A DNA stretch of 45,126 bases from Synechococcales cyanobacterium S06 (GCA_011391125.1 JAABRE010000043.1:1-45126); one strand, 5' to 3'. Counted from the first letter of the stretch, positions 30,039 to 38,232 are shown. The notes: generated by a model from the letters alone, not told the origin. A program made the numbers and translations.

Positions 30039-30069
30039 CAAAATTAATTATGTAAATGTAAAAGTTCAT

Positions 30070-30107
30070 TGTTGCGCTTTAGCGCTACCAGCTCGATAGG
30101 CACAACA
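30070..30107. repeat. Palindromic GTTGCGCTTTAGCGC repeat, second copy
   Basis: TTGTTGCGCTTTAGCGCTACC followed by GATAGGCACAACAA gives nested inverted repeats like those at 18525-18577. It lies in the pyrF-tyrS gap. Confidence 0.6.
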
Positions 30108-30213
30108 ATAAACCTTCTTTCTTTTTCACAATTAATTTTGCTTAGATACTTAGGTAATAGGTTTTTAGGTAAGAGATAATTAAGAATAACTGTTAACTAC
30201 CAACTGTTAATTA

Positions 30214-31434
30214 TTAACTATTAACTGTTAAACGGATAAATTTTTTCTTGCCAACTTGTAACACTTTACCAGAGAGGGATTCAGTGGTATCAAAAATTTG
30301 GTCAACGTCATTGAGGCGATCGCCATCTAAACGCACTGCACCACCTTGAATTTGGCGACGACCTTCGCCACTACTTTGACATAAACCAGTGGCACTGAGG
30401 AGATAGAATAACTTAGCGGGGAAATTAATTCCAGTTAAGGAAAATTCGGGCACCGATTCGGCGTTGGTAGTTTGACCTGCAACCAAAGTGAGGGCTGCTT
30501 GTTGAGCATTTAAAGCGGATTCCTTACCATGGAATTGCGAAACAACTTCCAAAGCGAGTAATTTTTGCTTATCTCTGGGGTTTTCGGGTAACTCCTCAAG
30601 GTTTAAATTAGTTAGTAATTCAAAGTAGTCATTAATCAGGGAATCGGGGGTTTTTTCGAGTTTAGAATACATAGAAAGCGCATCTTCCCTTAATCCTACA
30701 TAATTTCCTAAAGATTTCGACATTTTTTGGATACCATCTGTACCTAATAAAATGGGTAACAGTAAACCAAACTGGGGTTTTTTGCCAAAATGACGTTGCA
30801 AATCTCGTCCAACGGCCATGTTAAATTTTTGGTCAGTGCCTCCTAACTCGACATCAGCTTCAACAGCCACGGAATCATAACCTTGCATTAAAGGATAGAG
30901 GAATTCGTGGAGATAAATGGGATTTTCCTGATGATAACGCTCAGAAAAACCTTCTTTTGCTAACATTTGCCCTACTGTCATTGTACCCAACAGACGCAAA
31001 ATTTCGCCTAAATCCAGTTTAGATAACCATTCCGAGTTATAGCGAATTTCTAACCTTCCTTTGGTCTGAAAATCTAAAATCGGGCGTAATTGTTCTAGGT
31101 AGGTTTGCGCATTTTGCTTGACTTGTTCGGGAGTTAGTTGGCTTCTAACTTCGGATTTTCCGGTGGGATCACCAATTTGGGCGGTAAAATCACCAATGAT
31201 TACTACGGCAGTATGACCCGCATCTTGAAATGCTCGTAATTTTCGAAAGGGGATGGAATGTCCTAAATGAATATCTGTTCCAGTGGGATCAATACCTAAT
31301 TTCACCCGTAAAGGGCGATCGCTTTGTGCTAAAAATAAAGGTAAGTTTTCTAAGCTATTTTCGGAGTCAGGTTGATGGGGAAAAATGTCCGCTGTTCCTC
31401 GCTGTAGCCAATTAAGATTATGGTGGTTCGACAT
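30214..31434 (-). CDS. tyrS: Tyrosyl-tRNA synthetase
   Basis: Class I synthetase for tRNA-Tyr. The HIGH-type motif is in [20 protein letters not shown], the KMSKS motif in [15 protein letters not shown], and a C-terminal S4 RNA-binding domain covers the last 60 residues. The frame is open to 31545, but [20 protein letters not shown] at 31434 looks like the real start and gives 406 residues. No clear ribosome binding site supports either choice, so the start is less certain than the identity. Confidence 0.96.
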   Translation of the reverse strand: MSNHHNLNWLQRGTADIFPHQPDSENSLENLPLFLAQSDRPLRVKLGIDPTGTDIHLGHSIPFRKLRAFQDAGHTAVVIIGDFTAQIGDPTGKSEVRSQLTPEQVKQNAQTYLEQLRPILDFQTKGRLEIRYNSEWLSKLDLGEILRLLGTMTVGQMLAKEGFSERYHQENPIYLHEFLYPLMQGYDSVAVEADVELGGTDQKFNMAVGRDLQRHFGKKPQFGLLLPILLGTDGIQKMSKSLGNYVGLREDALSMYSKLEKTPDSLINDYFELLTNLNLEELPENPRDKQKLLALEVVSQFHGKESALNAQQAALTLVAGQTTNAESVPEFSLTGINFPAKLFYLLSATGLCQSSGEGRRQIQGGAVRLDGDRLNDVDQIFDTTESLSGKVLQVGKKKFIRLTVNS

Positions 31435-31738
31435 GGTAGGCTTTTTTGTAAAAAAATAATTATGATGATTTACAATGGTCATAGATTCTCTATTGTCACT
31501 TACCCTTGACTTGTCTGCAAGTGTCTGGGAAAATTTCCTCCTCAAATTAAGCTCTCAAAATCCCTGATCATCTAAAAAATATACTAAACTCATTTACAAT
31601 TAATTAATTATCTTTAGTGTTTATGAGAAAAATTTTATGATTCGTAAAAATTTAATAACAGTGGGGGATCAAGAATAATCTATTCAAAATCTATCTTTTC
31701 AATATTTTGTACTCTTTTAGTAAGGAATTAATATTACA

Positions 31739-33664
31739 GTGTCATCTAGTACCATTCAACAAAAAAAAGAACGAAAGAAATCATCTTTAGCCGAATTTTG
31801 TGGTGGAGTTGGTCAAGTAGCAGGGGGCACGATTCTCGGTTTAAGTATGTTAGCAAGTTCCGTGGTGGCGGGGGGATTGGTTGGTTTAGCCATTAGTTTC
31901 CGCAATTTACCCGATGTCCGTCTTTTAAGCAATTATGTGCCCACCGAAACTAGTTACGTCTATGATATTAAGGGTCTTCCCCTCGCTCAAATTCATGGGG
32001 AAGAACATCGCGATGTTGTGCCACTAGACAAGATTGCGCCGAATTTAAAACGCGCTGTGATGGCGATCGAAGACAGTAATTTTTATGATCATAATGGTAT
32101 TAATGGCTATAGTATTGGTCGTGCTGTCGTAGTTAACTGGCAAAAAGGAGCAGTAGTCGAAGGTGCTTCCACGATTACGATGCAGTTGGTGAAAAACCTC
32201 TTTTTATCCACCGATCGCACTTTTACCCGTAAAATTTCAGAAGCGGTTTTAGCGGTCAGAATTGAGCAGGTTTTTGAGAAAAACGAAATTTTAGAAATGT
32301 ATCTCAATAATATCTATTGGGGTCATAATAATTACGGTGTGGAAACAGCCGCCCAAAGTTATTTTAATAAATCAGCTTCGGAGTTAACTTTACCAGAAGC
32401 AGCGGCCATGGCTGGTTTAATTCAAGCTCCAGAACGATACAGCCCTTTTATCAATTATGAATCCACCAAAGTCCGCCAAAAACAAGTTTTGGACCGCATG
32501 GCGCAATTAAATTGGATTACCCCCGAGGAAGCGAAAAATGCGGCTGCAGCTCCGTTAAAAGTGGGCAAACCGACAGCTTGGTCCACTAGCAAACTCCCCT
32601 ATATTACTGATGCTGTTTTAGCGGAGTTAAATGAGCGTTTCGGCAAGGATACCGTGATTAAGGGGGGAATGCGCATTCAAACTACGGTAGATTACTATTT
32701 CCAAACCCAAGCTGAAGAAATAGTCCGCAGAGCCCACCGTCGAGTTAGGGGAAGTGGCCGTCGCTCCGGTGAAGTGGCTTTAGCGGCTGTTGATCCCCGC
32801 ACCCATTTCGTCAAGGCTTTAGTTGGTGGTACGAACTACGAAAAAAGCCAATTTAACCGCGCCATTCAATCCCGTCGCCAACCCGGTTCATCTTTTAAAC
32901 CTTTTGTTTATTACACCGCTTTTGCTAGTGGGAAATATACCCCCGATTCGGTCATTAATGATGGTCCAGTGCGTTTCCGCGAAGGTGGTAGTTACTATAC
33001 CCCGAAAAATTACGGTGGTGGTTATTCGGGTCCCATGTCGATTAGAACAGCACTGGCAAATTCCGCCAATGTTCCCGCTGTTATTGTCGGCCGAAAGGTT
33101 GGCCTTAACAACGTGATTGATGTTTGTCGCCGTTTAGGGATTAAAAGTCCCTTAGAACCAGTGGTTTCCTTACCTTTAGGTCCCATTGGTGTGACTCCTT
33201 TGGAAATGGCGGGGGCATATGCTACTTTTGCCAATATGGGTTGGCATTCTGACCCTACTGTAATGATCAGGGTGACAGACAGTGAGGGCAATATTCTTTT
33301 AGATAATACCCAACCCCCGAAACTTATTTTAGATCAATGGTCTAGTGCCGCTCTCACCAATGTTTTGCAGGGTGTCATCAATGGTGGTACTGGTGCAGCC
33401 GCCAACATTGGCCGTCCCGCCGCAGGTAAAACGGGTACGACTTCCTCGGAAAAAGATGTTTGGTTTGTGGGTTATACTCCCCAGTTGTCCACAGCGGTTT
33501 GGCTTGGCCAAGACGACAATCGCACTTTAGGTGGTGGTGTTACCGGTGGTGGTTATGCTGCTCCCATTTGGCGCTCTTTCATGAGTTATGCGATGAAAAA
33601 TGAACCGGTTAAATATTTCCCTTCTGCTTCTACTTTCCCCCGCCCAAATAGAAGTAAGAAGTAA
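31739..33664 (+). CDS. Class A penicillin-binding protein (PBP1A type)
   Basis: Bifunctional peptidoglycan synthase of the plasma membrane. GTG start at 31739 with AAGGAATT upstream; 641 residues. A short cytoplasmic basic segment precedes one transmembrane helix (residues about 22-52). The GT51 transglycosylase has AVMAIEDSNFYDHNGI and GASTITMQLVKNLFLS. The transpeptidase domain has the SxxK motif in RQPGSSFKPFVYY, SxN in ALANSANVPAV and KTG in PAAGKTGTTSSEKDVWFVGY. All catalytic residues are intact. Codon use is less AT-rich than in its neighbours, fitting a well-expressed core gene. Confidence 0.95.
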   Translation: MSSSTIQQKKERKKSSLAEFCGGVGQVAGGTILGLSMLASSVVAGGLVGLAISFRNLPDVRLLSNYVPTETSYVYDIKGLPLAQIHGEEHRDVVPLDKIAPNLKRAVMAIEDSNFYDHNGINGYSIGRAVVVNWQKGAVVEGASTITMQLVKNLFLSTDRTFTRKISEAVLAVRIEQVFEKNEILEMYLNNIYWGHNNYGVETAAQSYFNKSASELTLPEAAAMAGLIQAPERYSPFINYESTKVRQKQVLDRMAQLNWITPEEAKNAAAAPLKVGKPTAWSTSKLPYITDAVLAELNERFGKDTVIKGGMRIQTTVDYYFQTQAEEIVRRAHRRVRGSGRRSGEVALAAVDPRTHFVKALVGGTNYEKSQFNRAIQSRRQPGSSFKPFVYYTAFASGKYTPDSVINDGPVRFREGGSYYTPKNYGGGYSGPMSIRTALANSANVPAVIVGRKVGLNNVIDVCRRLGIKSPLEPVVSLPLGPIGVTPLEMAGAYATFANMGWHSDPTVMIRVTDSEGNILLDNTQPPKLILDQWSSAALTNVLQGVINGGTGAAANIGRPAAGKTGTTSSEKDVWFVGYTPQLSTAVWLGQDDNRTLGGGVTGGGYAAPIWRSFMSYAMKNEPVKYFPSASTFPRPNRSKK

Positions 33665-33692
33665 AAAGTAAGAAGTAAAAAGTAAGAAGTAG
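33656..33692. repeat. GTAAGAAGTAAAAA short tandem repeat at the PBP gene end
   Basis: GTAAGAAGTAAAAA-type 14-bp units overlap the last codons and stop of the PBP gene and continue about 30 bp. Confidence 0.7.
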
Positions 33693-33725
33693 TTAACAAT
33701 GAATAATTTATTATTCGTTGTTAAT

Positions 33726-33942
33726 TAGGGTTTACGGAAAAAAGCTGACAGCTATGTAGATCAAGACTTTCAAGTTGGTTGGACTTGGATTAAGTGCAAG
33801 AATTTCAACAAATAATAGTAAAAAACCTTACATTTACGGGGATTAATCAAGATTTTGCTCGTCAAAAGACCCTGTCAAACTATCAACTATCAACTATCAA
33901 CTATCAACTTGCCCTCACCAGCCATTTATTCAGCAAACCCTA
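33726..33942. mobile_element. TAGGGTTT MITE, copy C
   Basis: A 217-bp element in the same orientation as copy B and nearly identical to it over most of its length. The ends are TAGGGTTTAC and GCAAACCCTA, with TA at both borders. The flanks AAT/ATT extend the inverted repeat. Confidence 0.85.
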
Positions 33943-33953
33943 ATTATTTATTG

Positions 33954-34475
33954 TTAACTGTTAATTGTCTTACAATAAGTAGCACTTGAACCTGTTTTTT
34001 GAGTGGGATTATAGTCCCCTGAACGACTCATCCCAATAAAATTAGAAATAATTAAACACCTTTGATAACTAATATTGTCCGCTATTTTATCAATTACCAT
34101 GGTTCCTAAGACATTCGATCGCCCCCGATAATCAAAGACTATTTGATTATTTTTAGAAGCGTAATTATGTCTTAAATTAACATCTTTTAAAGTGCGATCG
34201 CCGGTGACAAAACAATCACTGGTAATAGTCGGATTATTAGTATTAGTAAGGGGTAAAAAAATAGTACAATTCTTACTTTTCATGATCGCTTGACGTTGAA
34301 CTTCTTGTACGGCGCTCAGTAGAGTAGAAGCGGCACTATTAATTTTTGCCCTTTGATACATTCCCAAAAAACTAGGGGCACTTAAACTGGCTAAAAGACC
34401 AATCAAAAACAGCACGATTAATTGCTCAAGTAAGGTAAAACCAAGCAAGTCAGAATCTTTAGTCCCATAGTTCAT
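33954..34475 (-). CDS. Type IV pilin-like protein (GspH/FimT family)
   Basis: The prepilin leader ends LGFTLLEQL, with cleavage expected between G and F and the conserved Glu5, followed by the hydrophobic helix LIVLFLIGLLASLSAPSF. The 173-residue protein has paired Cys in its C-terminal half (DCFVTGDRTL, QRCLIISN, YCKTINS). It is a clear paralogue of the pilin-like protein at 39326-39874: both share SAPSF/GAPSF, VQRxAIMKSK, SDCFVxGDRTL and the final GDYN. It stands alone, 4 kb from the pseudopilin cassette. Confidence 0.88.
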   Translation of the reverse strand: MNYGTKDSDLLGFTLLEQLIVLFLIGLLASLSAPSFLGMYQRAKINSAASTLLSAVQEVQRQAIMKSKNCTIFLPLTNTNNPTITSDCFVTGDRTLKDVNLRHNYASKNNQIVFDYRGRSNVLGTMVIDKIADNISYQRCLIISNFIGMSRSGDYNPTQKTGSSATYCKTINS

Positions 34476-34478
34476 CTC

Positions 34479-34711
34479 TAACTACCTCTGTTGATAAATC
34501 AAATAGAGACATTATCACTGATGAATGCTCAAGAAATCTGTTTGCTTGAATACAAAACTAGATGAATTCTGGTTCGCTGTAGGCAAAATTGAGAAATTAA
34601 GTAGGTAATGATAATTAATTGTCTAAATCTAAGCTACTTGGTATCGTACTCTCGGAGCTAAGTTGAAGGTTGGTGCGTTACGCTTGGAGCTAACACACCC
34701 TACTAACTCCA
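34479..34711. other. Intergenic stretch upstream of the detached pilin gene
   Basis: No gene. The part next to the pilin start should hold its promoter. Fragments of the GGTGCGTTACGC/TAACACACCCTACTAA repeat occupy 34669-34705. Confidence 0.4.
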
Positions 34712-34905
34712 CCAAGGGGGCGATCGCCTCCCTTGGTTTTATCCATAATTTAACCAATCCTTAACCTTAATTTAACTTTATTATGGTATAGTCACGTTAG
34801 TTGCTGGCGGTGTTGGTGCCGTACTCTCGGAGCTAACACACCCAACAATTTAGCTTGGGTGCGTTACACTCCTAACACACCCTACTAACTTAAGTTATTT
34901 GTGGG
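34712..34905. repeat. Left direct repeat flanking hicBA
   Basis: About 190 bp repeated in the same orientation at 35482-35664. Shared blocks are a HIP1-containing CCAAG(G/A)GGGCGATCGC, the TTTAACC array, CACGTTAGTTGCTGGCGGTG and CTAACACACCCTACTAACTT. The two copies bracket the HicBA module. Confidence 0.8.
34738..34778 (+). promoter_or_regulatory. Pho-box-like array 1 (four units, 11-bp period)
   Basis: TTTATCCA, TTTAACCA, CTTAACCT and TTTAACTT begin at 34738, 34749, 34760 and 34771, each separated by 3 bp. A TATAGT (34787-34792) lies 8 bp beyond. The layout matches the SphR/PhoB Pho box described for cyanobacteria. No plus-strand gene follows within 500 bp. Confidence 0.5.
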
Positions 34906-34951
34906 CCTAAAAAATCCATCAATCCTAGTTGATTGTTCAAAATCTGATTAG

Positions 34952-35170
34952 TTAAAGATTTTCCCATTCTTCTCTACTAATTTTTGCTTGACGTAGAATT
35001 CTGGCCAATAAACTTGGGCTGATATCTTGTTCATGGGGATTGGGGAGAGTTAATCTAAAGTCTTTTTTGATCATGTATTGATGTTTACCACCGGAATAAG
35101 GACCTTCAAAACCGATTTTCTGCAAGTAACTAATTAACTTTTTTCTTGTAATTGGTTTCAATGGAGGCAT
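34952..35170 (-). CDS. hicA: HicA-type toxin (mRNA interferase)
   Basis: A 72-residue dsRBD-like protein with the HicA pattern: KPITRKKLISYLQKIGFEGP, then the catalytic-His segment GGKHQYMIKKDFRLTLPNPH, and a C-terminal RILRQAKISREEW. HicA proteins cleave mRNA when not bound by HicB. The ATG shares its first base with the antitoxin stop (TAATG), so translation is coupled. The gene looks intact. Confidence 0.93.
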   Translation of the reverse strand: MPPLKPITRKKLISYLQKIGFEGPYSGGKHQYMIKKDFRLTLPNPHEQDISPSLLARILRQAKISREEWENL

Positions 35171-35412
35171 TAGGCAACCTCTTGGTGAAAATTAAGATCG
35201 ATGCCAGCTAAAATAGGTAAAGAATGCCCTAATTGCAATCCTAAAAGAATCCACCCTTCCAAAACACTTTGCAATTCTTCTCGACATCCTTCTAGGGTTG
35301 AATGATTAGCCCAGACCCCTTCACAGTTAGGAATTTCACCATAATAGGTCTGATCTTCTAAGACCTGATAGGTTGCTTGTTTCATGGCGGCGACTATATA
35401 TTCTGTCAACAT
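35170..35412 (-). CDS. hicB: HicB-type antitoxin
   Basis: The 80-residue protein has the partial RNase H-like HicB fold: YQVLEDQTYYGEIPNCEGVW, then ANHSTLEGCREELQSVLEGW. It lacks a C-terminal DNA-binding domain, so repression would depend on the complex or another factor. It is first in the operon, ahead of the toxin, and the pair is bracketed by direct repeats. Confidence 0.93.
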   Translation of the reverse strand: MLTEYIVAAMKQATYQVLEDQTYYGEIPNCEGVWANHSTLEGCREELQSVLEGWILLGLQLGHSLPILAGIDLNFHQEVA

Positions 35413-35481
35413 TGCGGCTACTTTTTAATCTTTTCTCCCCATCTTAACATAACACTACTTTAGCCAGAACCACCCACAGCG

Positions 35482-35664
35482 CCAAGAGGGCGATCGCTTC
35501 CCCTTGTTTTAACCATGATTTAATAAATCCTTAACCTTAATTTAACCTTATTATGGTATCTTCACGTTAGTTGCTGGCGGTGTTGGTGCGTTACGCGATG
35601 AGCCAAGTTGAATTTTGGTGCGTTACGCTCCTAACACACCCTACTAACTTAAGTGATTTGTAGG
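35482..35664. repeat. Right direct repeat flanking hicBA
   Basis: Partner of 34712-34905. It carries the second Pho-box-like array and ends CTACTAACTTAAGTGATTTG, where the GTAGGTCTTGTACCTAC palindromes begin. Confidence 0.8.
35508..35548 (+). promoter_or_regulatory. Pho-box-like array 2 (four units, 11-bp period)
   Basis: TTTAACCA, TTTAATAA, CTTAACCT and TTTAACCT begin at 35508, 35519, 35530 and 35541. TATGGTATCT follows. It is in the hicB upstream region but directed away from hicB. Confidence 0.5.
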
Positions 35665-35727
35665 GGTAGGTCTTGTACCTACCCATTCCACCATCAAGAT
35701 TGTAGGGGTAGGTCTTGTACCTACCCA
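35660..35727. repeat. Two GTAGGTCTTGTACCTAC palindromes
   Basis: TGTAGGGGTAGGTCTTGTAC-CTACCCA occurs at about 35661 and 35701, and a third copy lies at 36242-36268 between the two DUF29 genes. Each is a near-perfect palindrome. Confidence 0.85.
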
Positions 35728-35732
35728 GCCCA

Positions 35733-36185
35733 CTATTTACTAGGGAACCAATCCTCATCTAACAATTGTTCTAAAGTGTAAGGACATTGTTCAGGGAAAA
35801 CATTAAGACCCGATTTTTTGCTAACATATTTAGCAGCATCACGATAAATTTTATCTAATTCTTCTGTTAAATAATTGCGAAAATTGCTAGTCATTCTATT
35901 TCTTAATTGAGTACGAAAACCGACAATTTCAGCGCTCCAATGGTTAGAATTGCGGTCAAATTCACTATCCCAATACTGTAGTAATAAAAGATGCCTAATT
36001 ATCTGTTCTAATAAACTGCTAACCTGATGTTTTTTCTCACTACCCAAATATTCTAACTCCTCAATCAAATTGTCTAAATCTAATAAATTAAATTTTCTAC
36101 TTTTGAGTAAATTAACTGTTTCCTGTAACCAAAGATAATCATCTATTTCATACAATTCCTTAAGGTTATATTGTAATTGCATCAT
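35733..36185 (-). CDS. DUF29 family protein, downstream member of tandem pair
   Basis: The frame is open to 36299, but the paralogue next door begins MMQLQYNLK. The same codons occur here at 36185, preceded by AAGAGGACTC, so that is the start (150 residues). DUF29 features: LYEIDDYLWLQETVNLLKSR, LDLDNLIEELEYLG, LLEQIIRHLLLLQYWDSEFD and a C-terminal PYTLEQLLDEDWFPSK. It differs from its twin mainly around residues 20-60. Function unknown. Confidence 0.88.
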   Translation of the reverse strand: MMQLQYNLKELYEIDDYLWLQETVNLLKSRKFNLLDLDNLIEELEYLGSEKKHQVSSLLEQIIRHLLLLQYWDSEFDRNSNHWSAEIVGFRTQLRNRMTSNFRNYLTEELDKIYRDAAKYVSKKSGLNVFPEQCPYTLEQLLDEDWFPSK

Positions 36186-36273
36186 AAAAAGAGTCCTCTT
36201 AATTAAACCGAATAGGAGACGCAATTGCCCACCATCGAGATTGTAGGGGTAGGTCTTGTACCTACCCAGTCCA

Positions 36274-36726
36274 CTATTTACTAGGAAACCAATCCTCATT
36301 TAACAATTGTTCTAAAGTGTAAGGACATTGTTCAGGGAAAATATTAAGACCAGATTTTTTGCTAACATATTTAGCAGCATTGCGATAAATTTTATCTAAA
36401 TCTTCTGTTAAATAATTGCGAAAATTGCCAGTCATACTGTCATTTACTTGAGTACGAAAACCGATAATTTCGGCGGACCAATGGTTAGAATTGCGGTCAA
36501 ATTCACTATCCCAATATTGTAGTAATAAAAGATGTCTAATTATCTGTTCTAATAAACTTCTAATCGCTAACTTATCTCTTCTGCTCAAACTTTCTAACTC
36601 CTCAATTAAATTATCTAAATCTAATAAATTAAAATCCCTATTTTTCAGTAATTTAATAGTTTCTTCTAACCATAAATTATCATCTATTTCATATAAGTCC
36701 TTAAGGTTATATTGTAATTGCATCAT
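36274..36726 (-). CDS. DUF29 family protein, upstream member of tandem pair
   Basis: 150 residues from ATG 36726 (MMQLQYNLKDLYEIDDNLWL), with AAGAGGACTT upstream. Roughly four-fifths of aligned residues match the neighbour by eye. The C-terminal 90 residues are nearly identical, while LESLSRRDKLAIRSLLEQ replaces LEYLGSEKKHQVSSLLEQ. Uneven divergence suggests gene conversion or selection on the N-terminal half. Confidence 0.88.
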   Translation of the reverse strand: MMQLQYNLKDLYEIDDNLWLEETIKLLKNRDFNLLDLDNLIEELESLSRRDKLAIRSLLEQIIRHLLLLQYWDSEFDRNSNHWSAEIIGFRTQVNDSMTGNFRNYLTEDLDKIYRNAAKYVSKKSGLNIFPEQCPYTLEQLLNEDWFPSK

Positions 36727-37160
36727 AAAAAAAGTCCTCTTAATTAAACCCCAATTGCTTGATTATAAAGATTTTTTTGGACAATAAGTAAAATACCTAC
36801 TGTCATTTATGTTAACACTTTCTCACTAAGGCGATCGCCAGGCGCCACCCTTAGTGAGCGGACACCAAGCTTAACCTGAATTTAACCTAAATATGTTAGG
36901 TAGGGTGGGAAATTGCGGCGATCAATTATGGAGGAAAATTCAAATTAGGAGGCGCAATTGCCTACTCGACAATTATTTTACCATTAATTATATTTATAGC
37001 ATTTTCAGATTAAATGAGATACAACCCCTCACCCCCCTACCCCCCTCATCCCAAAGGGAGAGGGGGAAAAGAGTCCTCATAAATTTGGCAAGTGCTATAT
37101 CTATTTACTTAATTATGTTATAATCGAAAATAATTTAATTAAATAAAAACTAAACAAACA
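36727..37160. other. Intergenic region with repeats and a Pho-box-like pair
   Basis: 434 bp without a credible gene. It holds a HIP1 site near 36831, the Pho-box-like pair at 36870-36888, AGGAGGCGCAATTGCC at 36946-36961, a CCTCACCCCC/AAAGGGAGAGGGGG repeat at 37024-37070, and an AT-rich stretch before the next gene. Confidence 0.5.
36870..36888 (+). promoter_or_regulatory. Pho-box-like array 3 (two units)
   Basis: CTTAACCT (36870) and TTTAACCT (36881) are 11 bp apart, followed by ATATGTTAGG. It is the only array pointing toward a plus-strand gene (37161), about 270 bp away. Confidence 0.4.
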
Positions 37161-37502
37161 ATGGTAAAACTAACAATAGAAATACCAGAAGAGTTAGCCG
37201 AAAATTTAAAACCGTGGTCAAATAAACTGCCCGAATTACTAACAGAAATAATAGCAAAGAAAGCCTCTTCTTCGCCAAAATATAATCAAGTTTATGAGGA
37301 ATTTATTTATTTTTTAGGGCAAAAACCTAGTTATGAAGAAATAATAAATTTTAAAATTTCACCAGAAAGTCAAGCAAGAATAGCCTTATTACTAGAAAAA
37401 AATAGAGAAAATAGCCTCAATTTAGAAGAACAAGCCGAACTAGCTATTTATGAACAGTTTGAAAATATGGTAATTTTATTAAAAGCTAAAATAATCAAAT
37501 AA
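37161..37502 (+). CDS. Conserved cyanobacterial hypothetical, partner of an HNH gene
   Basis: The 113-residue protein begins MVKLTIEIPEELAENLKPWS, with a long helical acidic C-terminal half (RIALLLEKNRENSLNLEEQA). The N-terminus resembles short antitoxin-like or ribbon-helix proteins. I recall this family sitting directly upstream of HNH-nuclease genes in cyanobacteria, as here, with 5 bp between the two. The function is not established. An antitoxin-like or regulatory role for the nuclease is inference only. Confidence 0.7.
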   Translation: MVKLTIEIPEELAENLKPWSNKLPELLTEIIAKKASSSPKYNQVYEEFIYFLGQKPSYEEIINFKISPESQARIALLLEKNRENSLNLEEQAELAIYEQFENMVILLKAKIIK

Positions 37503-37507
37503 TAAAA

Positions 37508-38179
37508 ATGTCCTTAGCAATATCAATTAAAAAACAAGTATTTGAAAGAGCAAAAGGAAGATGTGAATATTGTCTAATTAACGAGAAATTTTCGCCTTAT
37601 CTGAACTGCTGAGAATACCCCTCCTTCGGACAGCTAAACTTGTTAGAGTTTAGGTAGGACAAGGAGGGGATGAAAAGCAGACGATATTCTTGACAATCTT
37701 GACACTCAAACAAAAAAGAATTAAAATAAGTTTTGTCTTAAATTTTTGCGTAAAACGCTAGCTGAAATTGCTGCAATCAAACAAAAACTGAAAGATTAAA
37801 TAAGATTAAATGCGGTCGGACAGCCCGTATTAAAAAATGCTTGTGGACTCGATGCGACGGGGACGCGGAAACTTCTGTTTCCGCGTCTAGTTGGCAGGGT
37901 GTGAAACAAGAATCTCCGACCTCGGTCAAAATTACCTCCTGAGCATAGCGAAGGGTCAGGCTAACGCCTGCGCGTTGCGACAGGTGATTTTAGAACGCGG
38001 TCGTGAGAGTGTCAATTAATCCTCGTAGGAATAAATGGTCAGATCATTTTACTGTCGAAAATGGTAAAATAATCGGACTAACCGAAATCGGCAAAGCTAC
38101 TACTAAGTTGCTACAAATAAATAATGAAACCAAAATTATTCAACGTCAATTATTAAGCAAAAAAGGTTTTTACCCCTAG
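37508..38179 (+). pseudogene. HNH endonuclease gene broken by an IS-derived insertion
   Basis: The start at 37508 encodes MSLAISIKKQVFERAKGRCE-YC, the typical N-terminus of cyanobacterial HNH proteins, and then runs into foreign sequence with a stop at about 37612. After the insertion, the frame from about 38016 to the TAG at 38177-38179 encodes NPRRNKWSDHFTVENGKIIG, then LTEIGKATTKLL and a basic tail. That is the conserved C-terminus of the same family. The central part with the HNH catalytic residues is absent, so the gene is dead. Confidence 0.85.
37600..38015. mobile_element. Deleted IS200/IS605-type element (tnpB tail and right end)
   Basis: The frame at 37839 reads ACGLDATGT and, after a +2 shift, 37901 reads VKQESPTSV; both are typical of TnpB C-termini. 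The sequence after it folds (AAAATTACCTCCTG...CAGGTGATTTTA, with an inner stem) like the right-end/omega-RNA region and ends in TCAA at 38015. At the left, CCCCTCCTT...AAGGAGGGG (about 37618-37669) brackets an inner AGCTAAACT/AGAGTTTAG stem, another end-like hairpin. Most of tnpB and any tnpA are missing. Confidence 0.75.
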
Positions 38180-38195
38180 GAGCGATCGCCAAAAC

Positions 38196-38214
38196 CTTAA
38201 CCTAAATTTAACCT
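38196..38214 (+). promoter_or_regulatory. Pho-box-like array 4 (two units)
   Basis: CTTAACCT (38196) and TTTAACCT (38207), 11 bp apart, sit directly behind a GCGATCGCC site and are followed by TTATGTGCT. It lies just past the HNH pseudogene stop. Confidence 0.4.
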
Positions 38215-38232
38215 TTATGTGCTGAGCCTTAA

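Larger units (their letters stand above)
35700..36750. repeat. Tandem duplication of a ~510-bp DUF29 unit
   Basis: 35700-36209 and 36240-36750 align end to end: palindrome, CCACTATTTACTAGG(G/A)AACC, the gene, ribosome binding site and TCCTCTTAATTAAACC. The copies have diverged unevenly, chiefly in the N-terminal coding part. Confidence 0.85.

Noticed and set aside
29908-30069. PyrF N-terminal extension with LLPITYY repeats
   Set aside because: It is encoded by the heptamer array, and the PyrF family N-terminus begins at 29907.
36893-37123. 76-residue plus-strand frame upstream of the HNH partner
   Set aside because: It runs through a dispersed CCTCACCCCC repeat and has no conserved features.
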